A DNA stretch of 64,000 bases from Eisenbergiella tayi (lineage in GTDB: Bacteria > Bacillota > Clostridia > Lachnospirales > Lachnospiraceae): assembly GCF_001881565.1 (NCBI RefSeq), contig NZ_MPDJ01000007.1, positions 1 through 64,000 of the forward strand, written 5' to 3'. The position numbers and the translations under genes are program-made. The notes below the pieces were generated by a model. That model made no database searches. It saw nothing but the letters and a program-made list of their open reading frames with translations, and was not told the DNA's origin. Positions 43,186 to 53,175 of this stretch are shown one piece after another. The first letter of the stretch is position 1. Each line of letters starts with the position of its first letter.

Positions 43186-44778
43186 TCAGTCCTCTCCGTG
43201 ATATAAAAACCAGTCGTAATCTGCATAATTAGTAGTTTCTTTTCCGTTGGAGCTGGCATACATTCCAATATATGTACCGGTAAATCCTTCGTTTGTATTG
43301 GAGGAAAGAAGACTTCCTTTTACCGGCTTTCCTATGGGACGCCGCTCTGTTTCCTGAAAACCATAGTAAAAGCGGTAGTCTGTTTCACTGCCCTGGATGG
43401 ACAGGTATATTCTTCCGTCCTCTTCAAGCTCTTTTTCATCAAGCAGTGTACGGATTCCGGATTCTGTCTGGTATAACCGCAGTAAATTGGAATTGTTTAT
43501 ACGGGTTTTTACAAGAGCATAATGGAATCTGTCATCCTGCACCGCCGCAATTCCCGCCTCTTCACCTTCCCCCTGAAGGGTATCACAAGGCTCAAATTCC
43601 ATTGCTGCCAGTGCCTGGAACACTTTATGCTGCTGTCTTCTGCCTATAAATGCGGGCGTACAGATACTGTGAAGTACCTCTTTTTTCAGGAACAGCCTTA
43701 GAAATCCTTTTCTGGCATCTAAAGAAAAGAAGGGCTCCTTACAGGGATGGATGGTATTCCACATAAGGCCTAAAGCGGAAGACTCAAAATTATCACAGGG
43801 GATCGGCAACGGGTAGATTACTTCTTCCAGATCAGGCACTCTTTCCGTACTGTTTACCAGTCCATTCTCTGTATCCAAAAGTGGCCAGCCGTCTTCCTCC
43901 CAGTGGAAAGGAACGAGGAAGGTCTCTCTCCCCAGATTAAAATGAAAGCCTTCATAGGGGCGGATTCCTAACAGTACCATCCACCACTCTCCCTTTTGTG
44001 TCTGCACGATATCCGCATGGCCTACCACAGCGATTTCACTCATTAAGGATACATGACGATGGGAAACAATGGGATTGCGGGGACAGATCTCATAATCGCC
44101 GTCAATATTCCTGCATCTTGCCATCATTACACTGTGATTGGTAAAAGTACCTCCTTCCGCAACCAGCAGATAATACCAGCCGTCTTTCTTATAAATATGG
44201 GGCGCTTCAATCCACATGCTTCTTGTCTTGCTGCCATCCCAGATAATACTTCGATTACCTTTAAACTGAAAGGTTTCCGGTTCCAGTTCATTTAAGTAGA
44301 TTCCGTGATGGCCTTCGTAAAGAGGCTCCTCACAAATGAAATTCCCTGTGTACCATATCCTCCCGTCATCATCAAAAAACAGGCTGGAATCAATCCCGTC
44401 CGCACCTTGTATAAATATCGGATCGCTCCATGGCCCTGCCGGATCCTTCGCAGTTACGATATAATTATCTCTGCGCGCCTCACGGCCCTCGGAAACAAAG
44501 GTATTGATAACATAAAATGTCCCTTCATGATATCGTATCGCAGGAGCCCAGAGTCCCAAAGATGTTTCACAGTTTTTGTAATCCAGCTGCTCCGGACGGT
44601 GAATCGCATGCCCTATCTGTTCCCAATGTACCAGATCTCTGCTGTGAAATACCGGCAGCCCCGGGAAATATACAAAGGAGGAGGTCACCATATAGTAATC
44701 TTCTCCAACGCGGCAAATGGACGGATCCGGATAAAAGCCGGATAGAATCGGATTCTTGAATGTCTTTGTATTTTTCAT
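43186..44778 (-). CDS. glycoside hydrolase family 43 (beta-xylosidase/arabinosidase type)
   Basis: A 530-residue five-bladed propeller enzyme. The catalytic triad is visible: Asp18 in SGFYPDPSI (general base), Asp130 in GADGIDSSLF (pKa modulator) and Glu188 in SMWIEAPHIY (acid). From about residue 320 a beta-sandwich follows, as in GH43 beta-xylosidases. There is no signal peptide, so it acts inside the cell on imported oligosaccharides. It is the last gene of the glycan operon, 162 bases after a GH2 gene. Xylose versus arabinose specificity cannot be read. Confidence 0.88.
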   Translation of the reverse strand: MKNTKTFKNPILSGFYPDPSICRVGEDYYMVTSSFVYFPGLPVFHSRDLVHWEQIGHAIHRPEQLDYKNCETSLGLWAPAIRYHEGTFYVINTFVSEGREARRDNYIVTAKDPAGPWSDPIFIQGADGIDSSLFFDDDGRIWYTGNFICEEPLYEGHHGIYLNELEPETFQFKGNRSIIWDGSKTRSMWIEAPHIYKKDGWYYLLVAEGGTFTNHSVMMARCRNIDGDYEICPRNPIVSHRHVSLMSEIAVVGHADIVQTQKGEWWMVLLGIRPYEGFHFNLGRETFLVPFHWEEDGWPLLDTENGLVNSTERVPDLEEVIYPLPIPCDNFESSALGLMWNTIHPCKEPFFSLDARKGFLRLFLKKEVLHSICTPAFIGRRQQHKVFQALAAMEFEPCDTLQGEGEEAGIAAVQDDRFHYALVKTRINNSNLLRLYQTESGIRTLLDEKELEEDGRIYLSIQGSETDYRFYYGFQETERRPIGKPVKGSLLSSNTNEGFTGTYIGMYASSNGKETTNYADYDWFLYHGED

Positions 44779-44825
44779 TGTCTGTTCCCCTCTCTGCTTT
44801 TCATGGACTTTTTACTGCTGATTCC

Positions 44826-44851
44826 CCATCCCGGACGGAGTGCCGGGATGG
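44826..44851. other. 9-bp stem-loop between GH2 and GH43 genes
   Basis: CCATCCCGG pairs with CCGGGATGG around an 8-base loop with no T-tract, so it is more likely an mRNA processing or stability element than a terminator. Confidence 0.4.
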
Positions 44852-44940
44852 CGGTATCTGTAATTATCTTAGCGTCCTCAATATCTCCGTGCCAGTCAGA
44901 AAGTGCGGACTTTTTATCAAAAATGGCGGGGTTTAGAGCT

Positions 44941-47382
44941 TTAAAAATCAATCTCTGTATATTTCTCATCATAGTAAGGCTTTATTCTGATTTTTCCTTT
45001 GCTATGCATGCCCATAATCTGAATCCGCTTTTCTACACCGGGTACTAAATCAAAATAGTTATCCTCAAACAGCCAGCCAAATTCATCTCCATCCTCATTT
45101 CCAAGGAGTTCGACACAGCGTGCAAATTTTTCTGAGGAAAGAACCAGCATATTCTCCTCTACATGTGCATGAATTCCTGTATCACAGGGGAAATCCAAAT
45201 GTCGTTCTATATCCACATAATCTATATTTTCTGTCAGCACTTTCCCAGCCTCATCATGAACATAGGCCAACAATATATTTTCCTTACGAAACTGCCCAAA
45301 CTCATCAAGATAAGTAATCATTTTCGATTCATCCGGTTTTATTACGAATCTTCTGTTCAATTCAGCACTCTTTTTATTTTCCCCCAAAGAAAAGAGTGCT
45401 ATATTGACACTGCCATTTATTTGTTCAGCCGTATCGTTTACCATCCATACAGAAATTCTGTCATCTATCTGAAAAGAAATCTGAAGAGGGCTATATGCTC
45501 TTTTCAATGCATAATATGCCATTTGCGGCTCATTAAAATAATCTATTACTCCATAGGAAATCAGATTGCAGCAGTTATTCAATTTCCATAAAAAATGTCC
45601 TTTTGTTCTGCGCTTTCCCATCAAAGAGTCATCTGCTTCCCCTCGCCGAATACGTTCCACATCATATTTTATGTATTCACTATATGAAGCACCCAGATTA
45701 TGAATTAAAGCTTCCGCATCATCCGCATCATAATAATGCTCCACAGGCCCCACTTTTATCCCCTGTTCTCCACAACTGTGTTCCTCCCATGAACGCGGCC
45801 AGGGCAGTCTGTTTTTACGGGTATTCTGTCCGGTATAACCGGAAGGCCATAATTCACTTTCTTCCATCATTCGTCTCATGGTTTTCAACTGGGGAGCTGA
45901 AAAACGTGCATTCTCGCTTAAAAAAACAGGATATTTTACCCCGGGAACGTACCATTGGTGCGTATATCCATGGCTGTCCCCTTCTCTGGGATCATTTGCC
46001 CATTCTCCGCCGCTCGGACAGTTTATATGATAATATCGATCCGGATCCAGATTTTCGCAGATCTCAGGATAAATTTTTTTAAAAATTTTTTCACCATAGC
46101 AGTAAGCACCTGGATACTGAAAATCCCTGGACAATAAAACCTCATTTCCACCGCACCACATAAGGATAGAAGGATGATGTTTCAGCCTGTTCACAAGCCA
46201 TACTGCTTCTTCCCGGTACAGTTCCAGCATATGCTCTTCCTCATTATACATATTATAGCCCAAATAAAAATCATGCCATAAGAGAATCCCCCTGCGATCA
46301 CATTCCTCATAGAACTCATCCGGCAATACCTCGCTCTCTCCCCAGATACGCAGAGTATTGCAATTTGCCATTTCCGCTAATGATAAAAGCTGCTCCATAC
46401 GCTCTTTATGATAACAGCCGCTCATTGTATCCACCTGAGTCAGGTTTGCTCCCCAAAGCTTTACCGCCATCCCATTTATATAAAAATCAAACTGCCCCTT
46501 CCTTTCCACTCGGCGAAATCCTATTTTTTTTCTGCTGATATCCAGTAAATCATCTCCCGCCATAAGCCGGATTTCCAGTTCATACAAATTCTGGCTGCCA
46601 TGGGAACGCGGCCACCACAACATGGGTTCTTCCAAACATATCTCCAATATATGGCTGGCATTTTCCTCTCCCTCTAATACTACTCTTCCTGCCGGATCTT
46701 TGATTATATAATGAAGAGTTTCCTTTTCCTGGCTATCATCCCAATAGGAAATTTCCGATATCATTTTCCCCCAGCTAAGAGCAGGATCCATCTGAACTGT
46801 GGCAGTTATATCTCTGAAGCCATTTGTTTTCACTTGTTCTAACCAAATATGTCCATATATTCCTATTCTTACTAAATCCGGATGAGGACCGGAAAAATCA
46901 TGGAATCCGGAACGAAATACCCTTGCTTTACAAAAATCAGGAACATATTCACCATATTTTTCCGGCAGTTCTATTTCTTTTAATACCTGCTCAGGAGCCT
47001 TAAATTCCAGACGAAGCCGGTTTTCCCCCTTTTGTACTCCGGTCAGTCCTTCTATCCTGCAGGGCATATATGCGCTCTCATTTCTTGCAACCCTTACTCC
47101 ATTAAAATAAATATCCGCAAAGGTATCCAATCCTTCCAAAATCAAATTCCAGCTCCCGCTGATATCTTCAAGCGAAAAAATCTTCTCATATCTCCAGTCC
47201 GATTTTCCAATCCAACGATCATTATTGAAGCCTTTCAGATTAGGATTTTCAATAATCCCTTCCTGTATTAGCGCATCATGTACCTGACATGGAATATGCC
47301 TTAATTTGAATATTCTCCCTGACGTTTCATTCCCTTTTGTTTGGCAAAGAGTCCAGTCTTCATCTAACCGTATTCTGTTCAT
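44941..47382 (-). CDS. GH2 glycosidase, beta-mannosidase-like
   Basis: An 813-residue enzyme with the GH2 order: jelly-roll sugar-binding domain (residues of about 1-190), an immunoglobulin-like domain, then a TIM barrel. Glu414 in MWCGGNEV is the acid/base and Glu490 in VFLSENARF the likely nucleophile. LWGANLTQVDTMSGCYHKER and NTLRIWGESEVLPDEFYE place it with beta-mannosidases rather than galactosidases. There is no signal peptide. It would remove terminal mannosyl or related residues from imported glycans. The start follows AGGAGATTGTT. Confidence 0.87.
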   Translation of the reverse strand: MNRIRLDEDWTLCQTKGNETSGRIFKLRHIPCQVHDALIQEGIIENPNLKGFNNDRWIGKSDWRYEKIFSLEDISGSWNLILEGLDTFADIYFNGVRVARNESAYMPCRIEGLTGVQKGENRLRLEFKAPEQVLKEIELPEKYGEYVPDFCKARVFRSGFHDFSGPHPDLVRIGIYGHIWLEQVKTNGFRDITATVQMDPALSWGKMISEISYWDDSQEKETLHYIIKDPAGRVVLEGEENASHILEICLEEPMLWWPRSHGSQNLYELEIRLMAGDDLLDISRKKIGFRRVERKGQFDFYINGMAVKLWGANLTQVDTMSGCYHKERMEQLLSLAEMANCNTLRIWGESEVLPDEFYEECDRRGILLWHDFYLGYNMYNEEEHMLELYREEAVWLVNRLKHHPSILMWCGGNEVLLSRDFQYPGAYCYGEKIFKKIYPEICENLDPDRYYHINCPSGGEWANDPREGDSHGYTHQWYVPGVKYPVFLSENARFSAPQLKTMRRMMEESELWPSGYTGQNTRKNRLPWPRSWEEHSCGEQGIKVGPVEHYYDADDAEALIHNLGASYSEYIKYDVERIRRGEADDSLMGKRRTKGHFLWKLNNCCNLISYGVIDYFNEPQMAYYALKRAYSPLQISFQIDDRISVWMVNDTAEQINGSVNIALFSLGENKKSAELNRRFVIKPDESKMITYLDEFGQFRKENILLAYVHDEAGKVLTENIDYVDIERHLDFPCDTGIHAHVEENMLVLSSEKFARCVELLGNEDGDEFGWLFEDNYFDLVPGVEKRIQIMGMHSKGKIRIKPYYDEKYTEIDF

Positions 47383-47391
47383 AACAATCTC

Positions 47392-49863
47392 CTATCTGCA
47401 AAATCTGATTTGCTGTACATTCTTCGAATAAGGTGCTTTTACAGATATCGTTCCATGATTCTGTTTACCAAGAATCCTGACATTTTTCGTCATTCCTGGC
47501 AGCAAATCAAAATAATTATCGTCAAACAGCCATCCGAATTCATTGCCGTCACAATTTCCTGTAATCTCCACACATCTTGCAAAATGCAAAGCTTTAATAC
47601 TCAGTACATTCCCTTGAATAGCTACGGAAATCTCTGGATCCTCAAAAGGAAGATGTCTTTCAATATCTACATAATCGATACATGTATATATATCTCTTCC
47701 GGCCTTATCCATCAGACGTGCGAAAAGTATACAATCCTTGGAAAAAAATAAATAATGAGCCAGATCATTAACCAATTCACAATCTCCCTGTTCCACACAT
47801 ACGGGAAGGAACTCCCTGCGTTCAAATTGCTCTGTCCTCAAATTGTACAATCCTGTTTCTATCATCCCATGAAAGTCTTCTACCGAATCATTTACAGCAT
47901 AAAGCCGAAGACTTTCTTCTCTTGAAAATTGAACCATTACCGGAGAAAGGACACGTTTTGTGGCATAGTAGGGGATATAGCCTTCCTGAAAATAATCAAT
48001 AATAGCACAAAATACCTTTGGCCAGGTATCCAGCAGTTTACACGCCATATATCCTTTACTGCGTTTTGTAAAATCGGCTTTCTCCCGACTCCCTTTTCTT
48101 ACCTGTTCACCTATCCGCTTAATTGCTGCCCCATAGGATGCCCCGAAACGATAAAGCATACTATCTGCATCTGTTACATCATAATATTCCCAGTAATTTC
48201 CGGAATATCTTTCCCCATCGGCCAGTAAATGAATCCTCTGCCTCCAGTTTTCAGGCATAATTCCCTGGCCTGGCCTGGTCACCTTACCATCATAGCCCGG
48301 CTCCCATAAGGCTCCCCGAATTATTTTTTCCAGGCTGTATCTGGCCGGAGGTGCTGTTCGGATACTTTCACTGAGAAAATTCGGGTATTCCTGATAAGGA
48401 TATTCCCATATACATTCGTATGTATGGCTGTCCCCTTCTCTGGGATCGTTTGTCCATTCGCCTCCATACGGTGAATTAACATGATAATATCTCTCCGGAT
48501 CCAAACGACGAAGCATTTCCGGAAATGCACTTTTTGCTATCCAATCCCCAAAAGGATACTTTCCTATCAATTCAGCTCCCATAATCGTTTCATTTCCTCC
48601 GCACCACATGAGAAGTGATGCATGATGCCGAAGCCTTCGTACCAGCACCTCTGCCTCCTTCACACATTTCATACCATATTCTTCATTGTCTGGATAAGCT
48701 CCATGCCCCATAAAAAATTCCTGCCAGATGAGTATTCCTCTTCTGTCCGCTTCTTCATAGAATTCATCCGGAAGAGGGATCCCTTCTCCCCAAATCCTCA
48801 GAGTGTTCATATTTGCATTTTCCACCATATCAAAAATACGCTCAGCACGTTCTTTCTGATAACAATGTGTATAACCTTGCATGGGATCCATGGAGCCTCC
48901 CCAAAGCCGTACTTTTTTACCATTAATAATAAACGCTAACGGTACAGGCATTTCTATCCTTCGAAATCCAACAGTTTTTTCAATTCTGTCTTCTGTCAAA
49001 ATTTCCCCGGACTTTCTTACAAGCAGTTCAATTGTATAGAGTTCCTGACGGCCAAATCCTATCGGGTTCCATAGTTTTGGATTTTCTATGTAAATGCAGC
49101 CCTCTGCACGGTAACCCCCGTCCAATACCTTAGCCTCCACGCAGATATCCTTTATAATACACCCTTCCATTTTTACTAATATTTGAACCTCTGTATTATC
49201 CTCGGAGACTCCCTCCACAGCAAATGATATTTCGCCTCTGTCCCCAATAAGTTTCGCCTGAATATTCTCATCAGTGATTTCCATGTCATCCCATGTTTCC
49301 AGAATAATATCATCATATACTCCAACCGGGGTAAAGCCTGGCACCGCTCCCTGATAACTGCTTTCATCCGGCCCATTCTTCAGGGGAAAATCATGTAAAG
49401 GCTTACGCAGAAGCTTACATTTTAATACGGCATCTTCCAAATATGTCGGCAGTTCTTCATGTGCCAGCCATTCCATCACCCGATGGAATCGAATCAGCAG
49501 TGTATTTTGGTCCTGGCATAAATCTGATATTTCTATGGAATCAGGCAAGTAAAAATCATCATGAGAACCAATCTCTTTTCCATTTAAATAAATTGTTGCA
49601 AGAGTATCCAAACCTTTAAATATGAGACGGCTCCTCTTTCCTTTTGGTCTTTCGAAGCAGCACCGGTATTCCCATTCATAGTCTGAAATCCATTGAGCTT
49701 CCTGGCACCATCCAAGTTTTACCTCTTCCGTAAGGATCTCATGATCCAATAGAATATCCGCCACCTGAGAAGGCATTTTTCTTATGGCAAGCCAATCTGT
49801 TTCTGTCGTTCCCACCTGATGGAGTTCCCAGCCTTTATTGAGTTTTATTCTATCCTTTTCCAT
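47392..49863 (-). CDS. GH2 glycosidase, beta-mannosidase-like (second copy)
   Basis: An 823-residue paralogue of the next gene, with 9 bases between them. It keeps NTLRIWGEGIPLPDEFYEEA, acid/base Glu425 in MWCGGNETIMG and probable nucleophile Glu499 in NFLSESIRT. The two proteins align along their whole length but are clearly diverged, especially in the barrel loops, so they probably split different linkages of one glycan. No signal peptide is seen. The start follows AGGAGAGAGAA. Confidence 0.87.
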   Translation of the reverse strand: MEKDRIKLNKGWELHQVGTTETDWLAIRKMPSQVADILLDHEILTEEVKLGWCQEAQWISDYEWEYRCCFERPKGKRSRLIFKGLDTLATIYLNGKEIGSHDDFYLPDSIEISDLCQDQNTLLIRFHRVMEWLAHEELPTYLEDAVLKCKLLRKPLHDFPLKNGPDESSYQGAVPGFTPVGVYDDIILETWDDMEITDENIQAKLIGDRGEISFAVEGVSEDNTEVQILVKMEGCIIKDICVEAKVLDGGYRAEGCIYIENPKLWNPIGFGRQELYTIELLVRKSGEILTEDRIEKTVGFRRIEMPVPLAFIINGKKVRLWGGSMDPMQGYTHCYQKERAERIFDMVENANMNTLRIWGEGIPLPDEFYEEADRRGILIWQEFFMGHGAYPDNEEYGMKCVKEAEVLVRRLRHHASLLMWCGGNETIMGAELIGKYPFGDWIAKSAFPEMLRRLDPERYYHVNSPYGGEWTNDPREGDSHTYECIWEYPYQEYPNFLSESIRTAPPARYSLEKIIRGALWEPGYDGKVTRPGQGIMPENWRQRIHLLADGERYSGNYWEYYDVTDADSMLYRFGASYGAAIKRIGEQVRKGSREKADFTKRSKGYMACKLLDTWPKVFCAIIDYFQEGYIPYYATKRVLSPVMVQFSREESLRLYAVNDSVEDFHGMIETGLYNLRTEQFERREFLPVCVEQGDCELVNDLAHYLFFSKDCILFARLMDKAGRDIYTCIDYVDIERHLPFEDPEISVAIQGNVLSIKALHFARCVEITGNCDGNEFGWLFDDNYFDLLPGMTKNVRILGKQNHGTISVKAPYSKNVQQIRFCR

Positions 49864-49881
49864 TTCTCTCTCCTTATATTT

Positions 49882-50706
49882 TTATCCTTTAACACTTCCT
49901 GCGACCAATCCCTGGATCAGATATTTTGATCCAAAAGAAAATAAAATCAATATAGGAATCGTCCCCATTGATAATGCAAGAATCCTGGCGGCATAATCCG
50001 TTCTGTATTCACTGCTGATTAATGCAATGGATAATGGGATCGTATATAATTTTTCCTTGCTGATCATTACAAGCGGAGTCATATAATTATTCCATGACCA
50101 TAGAAAAAGCAGCAAAAAAATAGTAATTAATGCAGGCCTTATAATTGGAATAATTAATCGGAAAAAAATTCCAAACTCCCGACAACCGTCTACTCTGCCG
50201 CTTTCTATAATTTCATCCGGTACAGAACTCCCTATGTACTGACGCATCCAGAAAACACCAAATGCATTCGCCATACCAAATACAATTAAGGGAAACAATG
50301 TATTATTCAATCCCAGCCACCTCATTTCCAATACATACCCTATCAAACCCAACTGTTCCGGAATAGCAAGAGTGGCTACAATTACCGCAAACAAAAATTT
50401 CTTCCCTCTGAATTCAAACTTGGCAAATGCATATCCTGTGAGAGCGCTTATAACCAGTCCTCCGGCCACATGGCATCCCGCCACTACAATACTGTTCCAA
50501 TAGTACAGAAGAAAATTCTGGCGCATAACAGTCTGAAAATTCTGAACAAAGTATTTCCCAAAAAACAGCTTTACTCCTGTATAAAGATCCTCACTATAAT
50601 GAGTCCCCATAACTATCATCATATAAAAAGGCAGCAACGCACATACGGACATCATAACCATGAACAGATAAATCGGTATTTTATGAAGTAATTTTATCCT
50701 TTTCAT
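49882..50706 (-). CDS. sugar ABC transporter permease, MalG type
   Basis: A 274-residue protein with six membrane helices. The cytoplasmic EAA loop reads ESGRVDGCREFGIFFRLIIP, which contacts the ATPase. It is the second permease of a carbohydrate-uptake-1 (CUT1) importer. The start at 50706 follows AGGAGAAGTGAAAGG. No ATPase gene is present in the locus; CUT1 systems of Firmicutes often share a general MsmK-type ATPase encoded elsewhere. Confidence 0.9.
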   Translation of the reverse strand: MKRIKLLHKIPIYLFMVMMSVCALLPFYMMIVMGTHYSEDLYTGVKLFFGKYFVQNFQTVMRQNFLLYYWNSIVVAGCHVAGGLVISALTGYAFAKFEFRGKKFLFAVIVATLAIPEQLGLIGYVLEMRWLGLNNTLFPLIVFGMANAFGVFWMRQYIGSSVPDEIIESGRVDGCREFGIFFRLIIPIIRPALITIFLLLFLWSWNNYMTPLVMISKEKLYTIPLSIALISSEYRTDYAARILALSMGTIPILILFSFGSKYLIQGLVAGSVKG

Positions 50707-50710
50707 CCTT

Positions 50711-51595
50711 TCACTTCTCCTTTCTTCCTCCAACCAGTCTGAACAGCACTAACGAGGCACCAGCAATTACAAGGAAAAGACAGTAAGCCAGTGCGGAACC
50801 ATAGCCAAATTCGAAGCTTCTGAAAGACGCTTCATAGAATCTCATTACCACCGTCATAACTGCCCTGTCAGGGCCTCCGATCGGTTGGCTTGCCGAAGAA
50901 AACAAAAGCTGCGGCTCGTCGAAAAGTTTAAATCCATTGATCACACTTGTCGTTATTACAAACACGAAAATAGGCCTTAGCAAAGGAATTGTAATCTTTG
51001 TAAAACATCCCCACCATTTTGCCCCGTCGATCCTGGCAGCTTCATACAGTTCATCTGGAATAGAGGAAAGACCGGAAAGGAACATGATCATCATATAACC
51101 ATAATTTTTCCATACAATCATTAAAATAACCACAATTCTGGACGGCCAGGCATTTCCAAGCCAATAGATACTTTCCACTCCAAACAGGTTCAAAAGGGCA
51201 TTGATTATCCCGCTTTTCCAATCAAACATCAGCTGGAATATAATCCCCACAGCTACCGGAGTAGTTATGTAAGGCAGAAAATTAATCAATTGCAGACCAT
51301 TCCTTGTCCTTTTAAAGAAATCTTTCAAAAAAGTTGCCATTAGTAAACCAAGAATAATTTGAATAGGCGTACTGATTACTAAAAGAATAATTGTATTCCA
51401 CAACGACTTGTAGAAGAACTTATCCTGGGTGAATACTCTTTTGTAATTGGCCAGTCCTATGAAAATGACATCGCCGATCCCATCCCATGAGGTGAAACTG
51501 ACCCCCAATGAAAACAGAATTGGAAAAAGTCCAAAAGCAATATATAACAAAAAATATGGAAGAATCATTAAATACGGTATTTTTTTTCTCGGCAT
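50711..51595 (-). CDS. sugar ABC transporter permease, MalF type
   Basis: A 294-residue protein with six membrane helices. IPYLMILPYFLLYIAFGLFP is the first helix, and YEAARIDGAKWWGCFTKITI the EAA loop. It partners the following permease to form the membrane channel. The start at 51595 follows AAAGGAGAGTGACGTA. It is separated from the binding-protein gene by a terminator hairpin. Confidence 0.9.
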   Translation of the reverse strand: MPRKKIPYLMILPYFLLYIAFGLFPILFSLGVSFTSWDGIGDVIFIGLANYKRVFTQDKFFYKSLWNTIILLVISTPIQIILGLLMATFLKDFFKRTRNGLQLINFLPYITTPVAVGIIFQLMFDWKSGIINALLNLFGVESIYWLGNAWPSRIVVILMIVWKNYGYMMIMFLSGLSSIPDELYEAARIDGAKWWGCFTKITIPLLRPIFVFVITTSVINGFKLFDEPQLLFSSASQPIGGPDRAVMTVVMRFYEASFRSFEFGYGSALAYCLFLVIAGASLVLFRLVGGRKEK

Positions 51596-51614
51596 TACGT
51601 CACTCTCCTTTTTC

Positions 51615-51646
51615 AAAAAGGGATCCACCTTGGCAGATCCCTTTTT
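51615..51646 (-). terminator. intercistronic terminator between binding protein and permeases
   Basis: AAAAAGGGATC pairs with GATCCCTTTTT (11 bp, 10-base loop). On the minus strand the hairpin lies 6 bases after the binding-protein stop and ends in TTTTT; readthrough would be partial. Confidence 0.75.
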
Positions 51647-51652
51647 ATTACT

Positions 51653-52999
51653 CTATTCCGACAAATCAGGCTGTTTTGTAAGCAATTCATCTTTCATAGA
51701 TTCCAACAGCTTATCAACTGAAACATTTCCGTCCGAAGAAGCATTTATTGTTTTTAATGCCAGGTTATAAACATCATCAATATCCTGGTCATATCTGCTT
51801 GGCAATCTTACCCCCTTAATATTAGGCAATACATCCTGCGCAATCACTTTAAGTACGTCCTGTCCTGCAAAAAACTCATCTGGACGGCTGTAAAAACTCT
51901 CATCTTCGTATGCAGGTTTATAAGATGTGAAATTTCCTACATAATCCCGATTCAATTCTCCTCCTTTTTCTGTAAGCCAGAAATACTTCAAAAATTCCAC
52001 AGCCTCTTCCTTATGAACTGCATCTTTCGGTACAGCGCTTACAGTCCCGCCCCAAGGGAACGGTCCGCCGGGAGGAAGCATAAATCCCCACCTTCCTGAA
52101 CCATCCTTATCATTAGATTTTATTGTAAATTCCAATGACCAATTGGCACAGGGATAAAAAATATCTTCATTGCGGGCGTAAGAAGCACCTTCCTCTGCAG
52201 AATTAAAATCTAATACGTCTATCATTCCAACCTGTTTCATCTCCACAAGTTTTTCTAAAATAGGCCTCATGGATGTGTCCAGATTCAGTTTATTATCAAC
52301 GATAAACGGTTCCGTGGATTGTCCCTTCAATATTTGTCCCGCAGCACCCAAACTGGACAGCATATAGACGGTACCTCCCGATTTGTCCACTACTTCTTTT
52401 CCTTTTTCAATAAAGGAATCCCAATCTGAAAGCATTTTTTCCAATTCCTTTGGATCATCCGTTCCCAGAAATTCCTTTGCCAGTTCCCTCTTATAGGCCA
52501 GCCCTGCTACAGACGGACATTCCGGGCCAACATAAATTCCGCTTTCGGATGTCTCAAGGGGGATCAGATAATCCATAACCTGACTGGTATCAAAATTATA
52601 TGGTTCTTTTGTAATATCTTCCCATATATCCAGGGAAAGAAGCTTTCCCCTGTATGTGGCTTCCAGCCATGCGATATCCGGCATTTCTCCTCCACTGGCA
52701 AGAGTCGTCTGCAGCTTTTGCGTCATATCCTTACTTTCTACTGCCACGAGATTTACTTCAATTCCTGTATCCTTTGTGAACTCCGCATACATATTTTTGT
52801 TATTATCGCTGGTATCCCAGCACCATATGGTAATTTCCCGCCCATCTTCTTTTTTTCCGCCTTCCTCGTTTTCTCCTGCCTGCGAGGAAACAGAGCTTTC
52901 CGTAACTTCACCCCCGTTTGTCTGCTGTCCGCCACACCCTGATAGTATGGAGATGCACATGGCCGCACCTAATAAATACGATAAAATCCTTTTACTCAT
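51653..52999 (-). CDS. extracellular sugar-binding lipoprotein
   Basis: A 448-residue type-1 family solute-binding protein. The signal peptide ends in the lipobox ILSGC with Cys22 as the lipid anchor, then a Gly/Ser/Glu-rich linker. The mature part has ITIWCWDTSDNNKNMYAEFT and typical CUT1 features (GRWGFMLPPGGPFPWGG, HKEEAVEFLKYFWLTEKGGE). It captures the oligosaccharide outside the membrane. The start at 52999 follows AAAGGAGGCAGTT; a longer upstream frame is not a signal peptide. Confidence 0.92.
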   Translation of the reverse strand: MSKRILSYLLGAAMCISILSGCGGQQTNGGEVTESSVSSQAGENEEGGKKEDGREITIWCWDTSDNNKNMYAEFTKDTGIEVNLVAVESKDMTQKLQTTLASGGEMPDIAWLEATYRGKLLSLDIWEDITKEPYNFDTSQVMDYLIPLETSESGIYVGPECPSVAGLAYKRELAKEFLGTDDPKELEKMLSDWDSFIEKGKEVVDKSGGTVYMLSSLGAAGQILKGQSTEPFIVDNKLNLDTSMRPILEKLVEMKQVGMIDVLDFNSAEEGASYARNEDIFYPCANWSLEFTIKSNDKDGSGRWGFMLPPGGPFPWGGTVSAVPKDAVHKEEAVEFLKYFWLTEKGGELNRDYVGNFTSYKPAYEDESFYSRPDEFFAGQDVLKVIAQDVLPNIKGVRLPSRYDQDIDDVYNLALKTINASSDGNVSVDKLLESMKDELLTKQPDLSE

Positions 53000-53085
53000 A
53001 ACTGCCTCCTTTAACTGTTGCACTTGTTTCTTGTTTATGGGTCCAGTATAGACTGTCGTACTCTTCGGAAAAACAAGAGGTTTTT

Positions 53086-53106
53086 CATTTTTTTTATACT
53101 TTTTTA
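53086..53106 (-). promoter_or_regulatory. A-rich motif shared with the yesN-like promoter, copy 1
   Basis: On the minus strand AAAAAAGTATAAAAAAAATG lies about 90 bases upstream of the binding-protein start. The same motif, two A shorter, occurs at 56494-56512. It is a candidate operator for the AraC-type response regulator. Confidence 0.45.
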
Positions 53107-53175
53107 TATTATTTAAATTCAAGAAGAAAATATGGAAGCTTATCTATATAAATCTTTACATTAATTTGTTCTTTT

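Noticed and set aside
44775..44972. 65-codon minus-strand frame between the GH2 and GH43 genes
   Set aside because: It overlaps the end of the GH2 gene, has no good ribosome binding site and matches nothing; the gap is better explained as an mRNA hairpin region. A decayed gene fragment cannot be excluded.
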